A stretch of DNA of 64,000 nt from Nostocoides sp. (lineage in GTDB: Bacteria > Actinomycetota > Actinomycetes > Actinomycetales > Dermatophilaceae), in assembly GCA_016702415.1 (NCBI GenBank), contig JADJEA010000001.1:105001-169000 (forward strand), given 5' to 3'. Under the pieces are notes generated by a model, which searched no databases, had not been told where the DNA came from, and saw nothing but the letters and a program-made list of their open reading frames with translations. A program made the translations under genes and the position numbers. Positions 1-9,098 of this stretch are shown piece after piece. The number at the start of each line of letters is the position of its first letter. The stretch's first letter is position 1.

Positions 1-100
<100 letters not shown>

Positions 101-365
101 CCGGGGTCACCTCGGCGCGCTGTTCTCCGTCGTCAATCTCTGTGTGGTCAAGCACTATTGGCTCGACCGGCCGGCGAGCCGGAATCTCGTGCTCCACCTC
201 GTCCTGCCGCTGATCGGCTTCGCGTTGACCGTCTGGCTGTGGACGTCGTTGTCCCAGCACGCGCTCGTCACCGGCCTGATCTGGCTGGCCGTCGGGATCG
301 CCTGGCTCGCCGCGATCACCGGAGGCTTCCGGAACCGCCCGCCGCAGGTCGAGTTCGAGGGCTGA
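101..365 (+). CDS. Amino-acid permease, C-terminal fragment (5' truncated)
   Basis: About 88 residues remain, ending at the TGA at 363-365. The fragment has a segment with 'SVVNLCVVKHYW' followed by two hydrophobic stretches and a short polar tail. This is the pattern seen at the C terminus of APC-superfamily amino-acid transporters. The N-terminal ten or so membrane helices are missing because the contig begins here. Assignment to the APC superfamily is by pattern only; the substrate cannot be inferred. Confidence 0.6.
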
Positions 366-408
366 CCCGGCTCGCGCAGACCCGGTCGGCCCGTCGTCCG
401 GGTCCCGA

Positions 409-786
409 TCAGACTGGGCGGCAGTCGTTTCCGCAAGCGCTGACGGCATCGGGCGGGGGTGGGCCATCGGCATACCGCGCGGGACGGTGGAGGACAGCGG
501 TGCCCGGAATGAACCGGATGGCGTCGTCACCGGCGGTGGCGGTGCCGTCGACCAGGAGGGTGTATCCCCTCGGCTCCGGCGGCGGGAACAACAGCGTGGC
601 CGCGGGATTGGTGCCCAGGTTGCGGCCGCTGCCCCGGCTCGGCTGAAGGAGCGCGACACCGTCGCGCACGTCCGGCTCGACCGAGACCGCCTTGACGCGA
701 CCGTCGGCGGAGACCGTCAGGAGGTATGCCGCGGGGTACCCCCCGGCCACCTCCGCCAGGCGATCGAGATCCACGGGAATGCTCAT
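409..786 (-). CDS. Pyridoxamine 5'-phosphate oxidase-like (PPOX) family protein
   Basis: A 125-residue protein with the split-barrel flavin or F420-binding fold expected of small PPOX-family proteins. It begins with a 'YLLTVSADGRVKAVSVEP' strand pair, has 'GRNLGTNPAATLLFPP' in the middle, and ends with 'TAVLHRPA' and a CGNDC tail common in this subfamily. The start is ATG at 786; the open frame extends further upstream, but that part overlaps the start region of the divergent amidase and reads as non-coding. Substrate unknown; members act on flavins, F420, haem or small oxidised metabolites. Confidence 0.75.
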   Translation of the reverse strand: MSIPVDLDRLAEVAGGYPAAYLLTVSADGRVKAVSVEPDVRDGVALLQPSRGSGRNLGTNPAATLLFPPPEPRGYTLLVDGTATAGDDAIRFIPGTAVLHRPARYADGPPPPDAVSACGNDCRPV

Positions 787-852
787 CCCGCCACCGTAGG
801 CGCTCGGTCGCCCCAGCGCCCACGCACCCTGCTTTGCCGTCAGAATCGACCC

Positions 853-2562
853 ATGCCGTATGACGTCGTCGAGGCCAGCATCGCCCACCTCGCCACGGCG
901 CTGGCCCGGGGTGAGACGACCAGCGCCGAACTGGTGGCGGCGTCGCTGGGGAGGATCGCGGCATACGACCAGGCGGGGCCGAGACTCAATGCGGTCGTCG
1001 TCCTGGACCCGACCGCGATGGACCAGGCGTATGCCGCGGACCGCCGCCGCGCCCGCGGCGAGTCCCTCGGGCCCCTCGACGGGATCCCCTACACCGCCAA
1101 GGACAGCTACTCCGTGCGGGGCCTGACCGTCGCCGCCGGATCACCCGCCTTCGTGGACCTCGTCGCCGGGCGCGACGCCTTTGCCATCGAGCGCCTGCGC
1201 GGGGCCGGGGCGGTGCTCCTCGGGCTGACGAATATGCCGCCGATGGCCAATGGCGGCATGCAACGTGGCGTCTATGGGCGGGCGGAGAGCCCGTACAACC
1301 CCGCCTATCTCACCGCGCCCTTCGCGTCCGGCTCCTCCAACGGCTCAGGCACGGCGACGGCGGCGAGCTTCGCGACCTTCGGCCTCGGCGAGGAGACCTG
1401 GTCCTCCGGGCGCGGTCCGGCATCCAACAACGGACTGTGCGCCTACACGCCCTCGCGTGGACTGATTTCGGTCCGCGGCAACTGGCCGCTGGTGCCGACG
1501 ATGGATGTCGTTGTGCCGCATACCCGTTCCATGGCCGACTTGCTGCTCCTCCTCGACCTCTTGGTCGTTCCCGACCACACCTCCCGTGGCGACTTCTGGC
1601 GATCCCAGCCGTGGGCCGCGATCCCGGAGGTGGCGCAGGTGCGTCCGCGCTCGTATGCCGCGCTCGCCGTCCCCGATCCCGCCGCCGCGGGAACCCTCTT
1701 GCGGGGCAGGCGATTCGGCCTCCCCCGGATGTATTGCAATCTCGACGACGACGCCGGAACAGCGACGGATGGCGGCATCGGCGGCCCGACCGGACGCCGG
1801 ATCGTCACCAGGGATTCCGTGCTCGACCTGCTCTGGGCCCTCGTGGACGATCTGCGTGCCGCGGGGGCCGAGGTCGTCCTCACCGACTTCCCGGTCGTGT
1901 CCAACTACGAGGCCGACCGGCCCGGTGTCCCGTCGATCCGCACCCGCGGCCTGGTTCCTCCCGAGTATCTCCTCCGGGAGGTGCAGGATCTGGCGGCCTG
2001 GTCCTGGGACGACTTCCTGGACGCCAACGCCGATCCCGCGCTGCACCGGCTGGCCGAGGTCGACGGCGCGCGGATCTTCCCGCGACCGCCCGGAGCCCTG
2101 CGGGACCGCTACCACGACTTCGGCGACGACATCGCGCTCTTCCCGGACTACGCCCGCGCCCACCCCCTCTGCCCGCTGAGCGACCACGCGTGGGTGGCGG
2201 ACGGCATCCGCGGCCTGGACCGCACACGTGAACAAGACCTCGACCACTGGCTGACCGCCAATCACCTTGACGCAGTGATCTTTCCCGCCGTCGCCGACGT
2301 GGGGCCCGCGGACGCGGACGTCAATCCCGACTCTGCCGACCTCGCCTGGCGCAATGGTGTCTGGGTGGCCAATGGCAATCTCGTGCCCCGCCATCTCGGC
2401 CTGCCGACCGTGACGATTCCCATGGGGGTCATGGCCGACATCGGGATGCCCGTCGGGCTCACCTTCGCCGGCGCGCCCTATCGCGACACCGCGTTGTTGT
2501 CGTATGCCGCGGCCACCGAGGCCCTCGCCCCTCGCCGCCTCCCGCCGCCCGGCCTGGGGTAG
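853..2562 (+). CDS. Amidase signature family hydrolase
   Basis: 569 residues starting at ATG 853. It has the amidase signature catalytic set: Lys83 in 'YTAKDSYS', the cis-Ser region GSSNGS at about 160-165, and the nucleophile Ser185 in 'EETWSSGRGPASNN'. The last motif departs from the usual DTGGS: it has Glu-Thr-Trp-Ser-Ser, but the second serine is in register with the nucleophile. The family hydrolyses amide bonds of small substrates. The altered loop may mean unusual specificity, which is inference. Divergent from the PPOX gene with a 66-bp intergenic region. A long insertion at about 230-460 separates the two halves of the signature fold. Confidence 0.85.
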   Translation: MPYDVVEASIAHLATALARGETTSAELVAASLGRIAAYDQAGPRLNAVVVLDPTAMDQAYAADRRRARGESLGPLDGIPYTAKDSYSVRGLTVAAGSPAFVDLVAGRDAFAIERLRGAGAVLLGLTNMPPMANGGMQRGVYGRAESPYNPAYLTAPFASGSSNGSGTATAASFATFGLGEETWSSGRGPASNNGLCAYTPSRGLISVRGNWPLVPTMDVVVPHTRSMADLLLLLDLLVVPDHTSRGDFWRSQPWAAIPEVAQVRPRSYAALAVPDPAAAGTLLRGRRFGLPRMYCNLDDDAGTATDGGIGGPTGRRIVTRDSVLDLLWALVDDLRAAGAEVVLTDFPVVSNYEADRPGVPSIRTRGLVPPEYLLREVQDLAAWSWDDFLDANADPALHRLAEVDGARIFPRPPGALRDRYHDFGDDIALFPDYARAHPLCPLSDHAWVADGIRGLDRTREQDLDHWLTANHLDAVIFPAVADVGPADADVNPDSADLAWRNGVWVANGNLVPRHLGLPTVTIPMGVMADIGMPVGLTFAGAPYRDTALLSYAAATEALAPRRLPPPGLG

Positions 2563-2711
2563 CCGACGAACCGGGAATCGACCTGTCCTGCCCCACCCCG
2601 GGTCACCGCCCACTCGTCTCGCCCCCCGAGGAGTCAGGCCAGTTCGTCGCGCGGTGACGTGCTGAAGTCCACTGCGCTCCTCGTCGCGGTTGTCCTGCTT
2701 GACTGGACTGT

Positions 2712-4157
2712 ATGACGCCCCGCACCCCCTCCCGCGGTCCCGCCGGCACGGGCCCGGCCACGCCGTCGGCGGCGGCCATCGCCGAGCAGATGTGGCTCCG
2801 GCGCAATCGGCCCGTCGACCTGATCCCGCCGGGCGACCCGGTCATCCTCACCCTGCGCGTATCCGTGTCCGATTCCGAACCGGAGATCTGGCGGCGGCTG
2901 GAGGTCGCCGGCGCGCTGACCCTCGATCGGCTCCATCTCTGCCTGCAGGAGGCGATGGGGTGGACCGACAGTCACCTCCACCGGTTCGGCGCCGCTGGCG
3001 TGAATGCCTGGGACCCGCCGTGGTTCGTCACGCCCTACGACGAGGACGAGGAGGGCGACGAGGGCACGCCCGAGTCCTCCGCCCGCGTGGATCAGGTCCT
3101 CCGCGCCGAGGGCGAGTGGCTCATCTATACCTACGACTTCGGCGACGACTGGATCCACCGGGTCGAGCTCGAGGCCGTGCGGGCACACACCGACGGTGAC
3201 GCACCGGCGCGCTGCCTCGCGGGGGAAGGGGCATGCCCGCCGGAGGATGCGGGCGGCATACACCAGTGGAACGACCTCGCCGCGGCCCCGCGCGCCAATC
3301 CCGATCCGCACGCCCTGCGCGGGGACCTGAAGGAGTATGCCGACTGGCTCCCCGACGGCCTCCACCCGGACAGCTTCGACGTGTCCGCCGCCGACGCGCG
3401 GCTGGGCGCGCTCTCCGCGCAGCTCACACTTCCGGCACCCCATCCCCTGATCACCGACCTGCTCGCCCACACCGACCCCAGCGTCCGTGCCGAACTCCTC
3501 GACCTCCTGCTGGCCATCCATCGCGGCTCCACCGGGGCCGTCACCGACGAGGACTGGGCTCAGCTGTTGCGTCCGTGGCAACTCCTCCTCGACCTCGCCA
3601 ACCCCGGCGGCATCCCCTTGACCGAGGCCGGGTGGATCTCGCCGGCCGTGTGCGAACGACTGTGGATCGACGGCGAGCTCTCGTCCGGTTATGGGCGGGG
3701 CAACCGCGAGCAGAACACCCCCGAGGTGGCCATGCTGCGCGAGGACGCGATGGCGGCCAGGCTGATTCGCCGTTACAAGGGCCGCCTCGTCCTGACGCCC
3801 TTGGGGCGCAAGGCCGTTCGCGACCGGGAGGTGCTGCGGGCGGCGCTGGCGGCATACATGCTCGAGCACGGCGAACCTTTCGACCACCACGGCGCCGCCC
3901 TGGCCCTGCTCCTCATCGCAGGTGGTGGCCTTCGCGACGCCCAGGACGGCTTCACCCTCAGCGCCGAGGTGGACCGCCTGCTCATCGCCGTCGGCTGGCG
4001 CACCTCCAGCCCGCACGGCTTCCGGTATGGCGTGCCCGGGAGCCACCGGGTCGAGCGCGTCCTCGACACCCGGCGGCCGGGCCCTGGTCGCCGAGGCATG
4101 GGGTATGCCGCCGCCACCCTCGCCCTCGCCCGTCAGGCGATCTTCCCGATTCCCTGA
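2712..4157 (+). CDS. Plasmid pRiA4b ORF-3 family protein
   Basis: 481 residues from ATG 2712. Residues about 45-185 carry the pRiA4b ORF-3 / IS1096 TnpR-like domain: 'LRVSVSDSEPEIWRRLEV', then 'LHLCLQEAMGWTDSHLHRF', an acidic loop, and 'YDFGDDWIHRVELE'. The rest is a helical C-terminal region with no motif I can name. The domain occurs in stand-alone chromosomal genes across actinobacteria and its biochemical role is not established. No transposase lies next to it, so a mobile-element role here is unsupported. Confidence 0.8.
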   Translation: MTPRTPSRGPAGTGPATPSAAAIAEQMWLRRNRPVDLIPPGDPVILTLRVSVSDSEPEIWRRLEVAGALTLDRLHLCLQEAMGWTDSHLHRFGAAGVNAWDPPWFVTPYDEDEEGDEGTPESSARVDQVLRAEGEWLIYTYDFGDDWIHRVELEAVRAHTDGDAPARCLAGEGACPPEDAGGIHQWNDLAAAPRANPDPHALRGDLKEYADWLPDGLHPDSFDVSAADARLGALSAQLTLPAPHPLITDLLAHTDPSVRAELLDLLLAIHRGSTGAVTDEDWAQLLRPWQLLLDLANPGGIPLTEAGWISPAVCERLWIDGELSSGYGRGNREQNTPEVAMLREDAMAARLIRRYKGRLVLTPLGRKAVRDREVLRAALAAYMLEHGEPFDHHGAALALLLIAGGGLRDAQDGFTLSAEVDRLLIAVGWRTSSPHGFRYGVPGSHRVERVLDTRRPGPGRRGMGYAAATLALARQAIFPIP

Positions 4158-4329
4158 TGGACCAGGTGGTCACCCCTCCGAGTTGCGACGAGGGGACCGA
4201 CCAGAGGCGTCGCTGGTCAGGCCGAACGGACGACCAGACGGCGGGCGCGGGCGGTCGGAGGCGGGTCGGCATACGTTGCGTGGCACACGTCCGGGGCGCG
4301 GGGGGCCGGAAGTCTGGTCTCCTTGGCAC

Positions 4330-5361
4330 ATGACCCCATCACGGACCAGGCAAGTCGGCGCTGCGCGCGATCGCACGGCGATGCTGGAGGAGCACGTCCG
4401 GTTCGAGCTGGCCCGGTGGCAGGGTGAGGCGCTGGCGGGGGAGATCCGGCAGGAGGCGGAGGCGCTCTTCGCCTGGCTGGCGGGGGTGCGCCTGGGTGAC
4501 CTGCTGCCGGCGCAGGAAAGCGCCGAGACGATCAGCCGGGTGCTCGACGAGATCGAGTCCAGCGACGAGGCCGCCGAGGCGTTCACCGCGATGGTCACCG
4601 ACGGGCTCATCGCCCTGCGGGGATCACTGCGCGAGCGCGGCGAGACGCTCGGGGATCTCCTCGAGACCGCCGACCTGCACCGCCTCGTCGACCTCCTCTC
4701 CGACCTGGACGACCTGCGCGGCCGGCTCATCGAAGGCGTCACCGACAATCCCGCCTATCACGAGCTGGTCGCCCACGTCCTCTATCACGGCGTGAAAGCG
4801 TTCATGCTCAGCGAGAATCCTGTCGCCCGCCGCGTGCCCGGCGCTCAGTCGCTGATCCGGCTCGGGCAGCGGGGCCTGCAGAGCGCCGCGCCACGACTGG
4901 AGTCCGGGGTCGACCGGCAGCTCAGCCGATTCGTCGCCGCCCAGGTCGGGGACACACTCAGCGACAGCAAGCAATTCCTCGACCAGACCCTGACCGGAGC
5001 CTCGGGCCACAAGCTGCTCGACACGGTCTGGCGCTCCGTCGGGCCCACGACCCTGAGCGATCTCGCGGACGTCGTCGACGACGACGAACTCAGCGCCGTG
5101 GTCGAGGCGGTCGGGCCGGTGGTGCGCGGCATACTCCGCTCCGGGGTGGTGGCCCAGGTCGCCGGACCGGCGTTGCAGTCCATCCTCACGACGTATGCCG
5201 ACCGCGACGTCGCCGGCCTCCTCGCCGACCTCGACATCGACGCCGAACGCGTCGCCGACCAAGTCAGCGAGATCGCCGCGCGGGCGCTCGAGCACGCGGC
5301 GGCGACGGGCTATCTCGAGGAGCGAATCCGGTCGCGGCTGGCCGCGTTCTATCTCGCCTGA
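4330..5361 (+). CDS. Hypothetical helical protein
   Basis: 343 residues starting at ATG 4330; an alternative ATG is at 4381 ('MLEEHVRFELARW'). Almost entirely amphipathic helix, rich in Leu, Ala, Asp and Glu, with no signal peptide and no strong membrane segment. No catalytic motif recognised. It stands alone, converging with the lipase-like gene that ends 11 bp downstream. The 172-bp gap upstream (4158-4329) shows no other gene. Function not assignable from the sequence. Confidence 0.75.
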   Translation: MTPSRTRQVGAARDRTAMLEEHVRFELARWQGEALAGEIRQEAEALFAWLAGVRLGDLLPAQESAETISRVLDEIESSDEAAEAFTAMVTDGLIALRGSLRERGETLGDLLETADLHRLVDLLSDLDDLRGRLIEGVTDNPAYHELVAHVLYHGVKAFMLSENPVARRVPGAQSLIRLGQRGLQSAAPRLESGVDRQLSRFVAAQVGDTLSDSKQFLDQTLTGASGHKLLDTVWRSVGPTTLSDLADVVDDDELSAVVEAVGPVVRGILRSGVVAQVAGPALQSILTTYADRDVAGLLADLDIDAERVADQVSEIAARALEHAAATGYLEERIRSRLAAFYLA

Positions 5362-5372
5362 CCGACGCGCGC

Positions 5373-6620
5373 TCAGGGCTCGACCGCGGCGGCGAGCCAG
5401 CGCTGCAGGTGGGCATACGTCTGGTCGTCGTTCAGCAGGCCGAAGTGGGTGACCCCTCGCACCACCGCGGCCCGGTCATCGGTGAATCTCCTTGTCACAT
5501 AGTCGATCTGCTCATGCGAGGCCGAGGCGACGGAGACGATGAGATCACCGACGAACTCCCCCACCGGCGCGGGGAGGCGACGCCCGGCCACACCCGCGAT
5601 CGCATGGTGACGGATGCCGGCCCGCGGGTCGGGGTGCGTGCGCCGGTCGGCGTGATCGTCGGGATCGTGCCCATGCCAATCGGCGTCGACGACGTTGCCG
5701 TGCGCGAGATCGCGAATCCCCCCGCTGCGCATCCGCAAGAACTCGGCGACGAAACTCGCCCGCTGCGACTGCCCCAACCGCTCGGCGGCATGGAAGACAG
5801 CGCGCGCGATGGGGGAGCCGTGATGCGGCGTACCCAAGGTCACGCTGTCACTGACCAGCGACAGCCACGTCGAGGTCTCCTCGGCGGCCTCGCTCGCGAG
5901 CGCACTGTGAATGACCAGGCCGCCCATCGAATGCCCGATCAGGACCAGCCGCGTCACCGGCACCGGCCAGGCGGCGACGAGCGCGGTCAGGAGGGCATCG
6001 AGTTCCCGCCCGTTCTCCGAGGTGCGCAACCCGGTGTTGAAGCGCACCATGACCGGGGTGAAGCCGAGATCGGCGCGGAGGCGGTCGGCATACGACCCTC
6101 GGGTGTCGGCACCGAGCCGCCAGGCGGCTTCGGTCTCGAACAGGCCGTGGAGGAACACCGCGACGTCCCCCGTCACCGGTCCGTATGCCGCGGCCACCCC
6201 CTCCCGGGTCAACTCCACCTGCCGGCCCTCCCGGCGCACGTGCATGGCCGGAGCGATCGTCGGCGTGGGCCGCATGAGCGTGTCGCCCCATAGCCCCGCG
6301 CCGATGGCGATGGCGTGATGCGCGGCGGAACCGTCGTGGATGCTCGGGCGGTCGGCATCGTCGCTCCCGACCCGAGTCGCCGTCAGGTGACCGGCGACGC
6401 GGGCGCCGGTGTCGAGAGCGAGGCCGGTGGCGGCATACACCCCGCTGGTGACGGCATCCTGAGCGGCCTGGATCGGTCGGGAAACCGGCCCGGCAACGAG
6501 ACCGACCGCGTCGTGGACGGTATCGCTGATCGCGAGATGAACCCCCCGGACCAGGCCGGTGAGCTGCCGCAGGACGGCTCCGCCGACCGTGCCTGCCTCG
6601 CGTGCTTCGGTGGCCCGCAT
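5373..6620 (-). CDS. Alpha/beta hydrolase, lipase/PGAP1-like
   Basis: 415 residues from ATG 6620. The N-terminal ~100 residues are variable. The hydrolase core has 'VAVFLHGLFETEAAW' (oxyanion region), the nucleophile elbow GHSMGG, and 'VTLGTPHHGSPIA' as in PGAP1/triacylglycerol-lipase-like proteins; 'VTHFGLL' near the C terminus supplies a candidate catalytic His. There is no classical signal peptide, so it is probably cytoplasmic or membrane-associated. It starts 8 bp after the stop of the ccdA-like gene on the same strand, so the two may be co-transcribed. Substrate unknown; ester hydrolysis is the expected reaction. Confidence 0.8.
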   Translation of the reverse strand: MRATEAREAGTVGGAVLRQLTGLVRGVHLAISDTVHDAVGLVAGPVSRPIQAAQDAVTSGVYAATGLALDTGARVAGHLTATRVGSDDADRPSIHDGSAAHHAIAIGAGLWGDTLMRPTPTIAPAMHVRREGRQVELTREGVAAAYGPVTGDVAVFLHGLFETEAAWRLGADTRGSYADRLRADLGFTPVMVRFNTGLRTSENGRELDALLTALVAAWPVPVTRLVLIGHSMGGLVIHSALASEAAEETSTWLSLVSDSVTLGTPHHGSPIARAVFHAAERLGQSQRASFVAEFLRMRSGGIRDLAHGNVVDADWHGHDPDDHADRRTHPDPRAGIRHHAIAGVAGRRLPAPVGEFVGDLIVSVASASHEQIDYVTRRFTDDRAAVVRGVTHFGLLNDDQTYAHLQRWLAAAVEP

Positions 6621-6627
6621 ACCCTCA

Positions 6628-7356
6628 TCATGCGCCACCGCGCAACCATGGCGCGTAGTCGAGCAGCCACGTCTCGATCCGCTGCATCGCCCCGGTCGCC
6701 ACGAGGACCCCGACGACGACGAAAAGCACGCCCAGTCCACGCCGCCACGCGGCCTCCGGATTGCTCGCCCAACGTAGGCGGCGGACGAGCTGCTGGCCGG
6801 CCAGGGAGACCGCGAGCAGGACCGCCACGAGGCCCGTGACATAGGCGACCAGGAGGAGGAGTCCCCGCGCCGGCTCGGCCGGCAGCACCGTCACGATGAC
6901 ATAGCCGTAGAGCGGGCTGCACGAGGTGAACACCGGCCCGAGCGCGGCGCCGGTCAACAGTGCACCGACCACACCCTTGCGCGAATTGGCCTGTGCGAGA
7001 GCCGTACCGCTGCGGTGGGAGAGCCCGGTGTGACTGGCCACGGCATCCCACAACGCGGGGAACGCGGCGGCGATGCCGAGCAGGATGAGCAGCCCTCCCG
7101 AGAGGATCTGCCACACCCGGGGCGGGATGCCGATCAGCGCGGTGCTCGCCTTGAGCAGGAGCGTGAACGCGACGACCGAGGCGCCGAGCGCGAGGGCGAC
7201 GACGACCGCCCGGCGCCAGCCGCGATCCCACGCCGCCGACGGTGCGCCCCCCTGCAGCGCACCGCCGACGACCACCGGAAGCAGCGAGACCGCACAGGGT
7301 GCGAGCACCGTCAGCATGCCGGCGACTACCGCACCGACAAGGGCCGTCAGCGTCAT
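6628..7356 (-). CDS. ccdA: CcdA/DsbD-type transmembrane thiol-disulfide transporter
   Basis: 242 residues, about six transmembrane helices. Conserved Cys in 'TVLAPCAVSLLPVV' (helix 1) and in 'FTSCSPLYGYV' form the pair that relays reducing equivalents across the membrane in CcdA/DsbD beta-domain proteins. It lies 13 bp downstream of a thioredoxin-fold lipoprotein gene, the expected extracytoplasmic redox partner. Together they should move electrons from cytoplasmic thioredoxin to an outer-face thioredoxin for cytochrome c maturation, repair or metal handling. No other cytochrome c biogenesis genes are visible, so the final target is open. Confidence 0.85.
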   Translation of the reverse strand: MTLTALVGAVVAGMLTVLAPCAVSLLPVVVGGALQGGAPSAAWDRGWRRAVVVALALGASVVAFTLLLKASTALIGIPPRVWQILSGGLLILLGIAAAFPALWDAVASHTGLSHRSGTALAQANSRKGVVGALLTGAALGPVFTSCSPLYGYVIVTVLPAEPARGLLLLVAYVTGLVAVLLAVSLAGQQLVRRLRWASNPEAAWRRGLGVLFVVVGVLVATGAMQRIETWLLDYAPWLRGGA

Positions 7357-7369
7357 CGGGCCGGTCCCG

Positions 7370-7909
7370 TCAGGCGGCGAGGGCGTCGGCGATGGCCTGC
7401 CCCGAGTCGACCGGACCGGTGAACTTCTTGACCACGCTCATGCCCGGCCCCACCTCGACGAAGGTGTCCTGGACGGTCACCCCGAACTTCCGCCGGAGCT
7501 CGGTCTCGCTGTCGTAGTCCGCCTTGACGACGACGAATCCTTCGGGGACACCGGTTTTCATGAGCGCGGCGTCGCTGGCCCGACAGTCCGGGCACCAGTT
7601 CGCGTGGAAGAAATAGACCACCCGTTGCGTGCCGTGTGCCGTGGGGTCCGCCTCGTACTCGGCCAACCCGACGTAGGCACCGTGGGCCATCGCCTCGCTC
7701 GACATGGAGTCGGAGGACATGGGACTGGAGGACATGGAGTCGGACGACATGGAATGCGAGGACATCGACTCCGAGGACATCGAATGGGACATCGAGGCGG
7801 ACGTGGGCGAGGAGGCGGCGCCGGACCCGCCGGCGGAACTCCCGCAGGCGACCAGAGCGAGAGAGGCGGCGACGGCACTGAGGAGAGCGGTCGGCATACG
7901 GCGGGGCAT
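7370..7909 (-). CDS. Thioredoxin-fold lipoprotein with Ser/Met repeat linker
   Basis: 179 residues from ATG 7909. Signal peptide with lipobox 'LVAC' (Cys22), so a membrane-anchored lipoprotein. Residues ~36-75 are a linker of repeated 'SMSSD/SMSSE' units encoded by 15-bp tandem repeats (7701-7787). The C-terminal domain has the thioredoxin active site WCPDC (Cys106/Cys109). It should be the extracytoplasmic partner of the adjacent CcdA-like protein. The Met-rich linker (about ten Met in 40 residues) resembles copper-binding Met motifs, but whether it binds metal is inference; it could be only a flexible tether. Very close to the membrane-thioredoxin pattern of TlpA/ResA-like proteins. Confidence 0.85.
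   Translation of the reverse strand: MPRRMPTALLSAVAASLALVACGSSAGGSGAASSPTSASMSHSMSSESMSSHSMSSDSMSSSPMSSDSMSSEAMAHGAYVGLAEYEADPTAHGTQRVVYFFHANWCPDCRASDAALMKTGVPEGFVVVKADYDSETELRRKFGVTVQDTFVEVGPGMSVVKKFTGPVDSGQAIADALAA
7701..7787 (-). repeat. 15-bp tandem repeat inside the thioredoxin lipoprotein gene
   Basis: Five 15-bp units (plus strand gacatggagtcggag and variants at 7701, 7716, 7731, 7746, 7761) followed by a 12-bp partial unit. They encode the Ser-Met-Ser-Ser-Asp/Glu linker. Length changes of one unit keep the reading frame. Confidence 0.9.
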
Positions 7910-7997
7910 GGGGACTCCTGGGGGTGGGATCGGTGGGTTCGGTCGGGACCAGCACACCGCGCGGAGTCCGTATGCCGCCAGCGAACCCGCCCTTCCG

Positions 7998-9098
7998 TCA
8001 GGGGTTCGTAAGACGCTCGGGGGTGACGGGCGCGAGGGTGAGGCGGACGGTGCATCCGGTGCCGTCCGGGGTGTTGCGTGCCTGCACCGTCCCGCCGTGA
8101 CCGTCCGCGATGGCGCGGACGATCGCCAGACCGAGGCCGCCGCCGCCGCCGGGCCGGGCGTCGCTGCCCCGCCAGCCGACCTCGAAGAGGTGCGGGAGGT
8201 CGGTGTCGGCGATCCCCCCACAGGCGTCCGTGACGGCGATGCCTGGGCGGCCTCCGGCGAGGTCGGACGCGACGGCGATCGTCCCCCCGGCCGGGGTGTG
8301 TTGGACCGCATTGCGCAGGAGGTTGACGACCGCCCGGGTGAGCGCGCGGGCGTCGCAGCGGATCACGACGTCGCTTTGGCCGGCATCGCGGATGACGACG
8401 TCGGCGGCCTCGGCCAGGGGTGCGACCGCCGCGACGGCATTGGAGACGACATCCGCCAGGGGCACCACGTCGTGGGCGCGGGCCAGGAGTGCGGCCGGGT
8501 CGGCGTGGAGGCGCGAGAGTTCGGCGATGTCGTCGACCATGGCGTCGATCCGGTCGACCTCCCGGATGATCTGTTCGTCGCGTGTCCGGCGCCCGGCGGT
8601 GGCGGCCTGGGTGAGGGTCGGGAGCGGGCGCGCCGCTCCGGTTGGCTCCTCCTGCGCCCCAAGGGTTTCGGCGAGATCGGCCTCGGCGAGCAGGCGAATG
8701 CCGGCCAATGGTGTGCGCACGTCGTGCGACAGCCAGCGGATCGTTTCCCTTCGGGAGGACTCCAGGAGTTCGGCCCGCTCCCGGTCGGCCGCCGCCCGCA
8801 GCGAGTCGCGTTCGATCGCCTGAACCCGCCGCGCCAGGAGTATGCCGATCCCCACCGCCACCGGTGCCCCCGCCAGGAGCACGAACACGAGGTTGCGGTA
8901 GTTGTCCTCGGCGATGAGCATCGAACGCGTCGCCGCCGCCACGCCCGCTGCCAAGGCGACGACGATGACCAGTGGGGCGCCGAGGGCGGCGCGGCTCGGG
9001 CTGCGGCGCGCGGCCAGACTGAGGGCAGCCGCCCCCACGACGGCCGTCGCCGCCGTGACCCCGGCCGAGATGCCGACGGCGCTCAGCTCGGGTCCCAC
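7998..9098 (-). CDS. Sensor histidine kinase of a two-component system
   Basis: 366 residues from GTG 9098; this start overlaps the end of the response-regulator gene by 16 bp, giving translational coupling. Three hydrophobic segments at about 5-30, 40-57 and 70-89 give a small membrane sensor with little extracytoplasmic domain. The HisKA box 'LSHDVRTPL' has phospho-acceptor His125. N box 'LLRNAVQHTP', a degenerate G1 box 'DACGGI' and G2 'GGGGLGLAIV' form the ATP-binding domain. The small sensor resembles intramembrane-sensing kinases; the signal is unknown. Confidence 0.9.
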   Translation of the reverse strand: MGPELSAVGISAGVTAATAVVGAAALSLAARRSPSRAALGAPLVIVVALAAGVAAATRSMLIAEDNYRNLVFVLLAGAPVAVGIGILLARRVQAIERDSLRAAADRERAELLESSRRETIRWLSHDVRTPLAGIRLLAEADLAETLGAQEEPTGAARPLPTLTQAATAGRRTRDEQIIREVDRIDAMVDDIAELSRLHADPAALLARAHDVVPLADVVSNAVAAVAPLAEAADVVIRDAGQSDVVIRCDARALTRAVVNLLRNAVQHTPAGGTIAVASDLAGGRPGIAVTDACGGIADTDLPHLFEVGWRGSDARPGGGGGLGLAIVRAIADGHGGTVQARNTPDGTGCTVRLTLAPVTPERLTNP

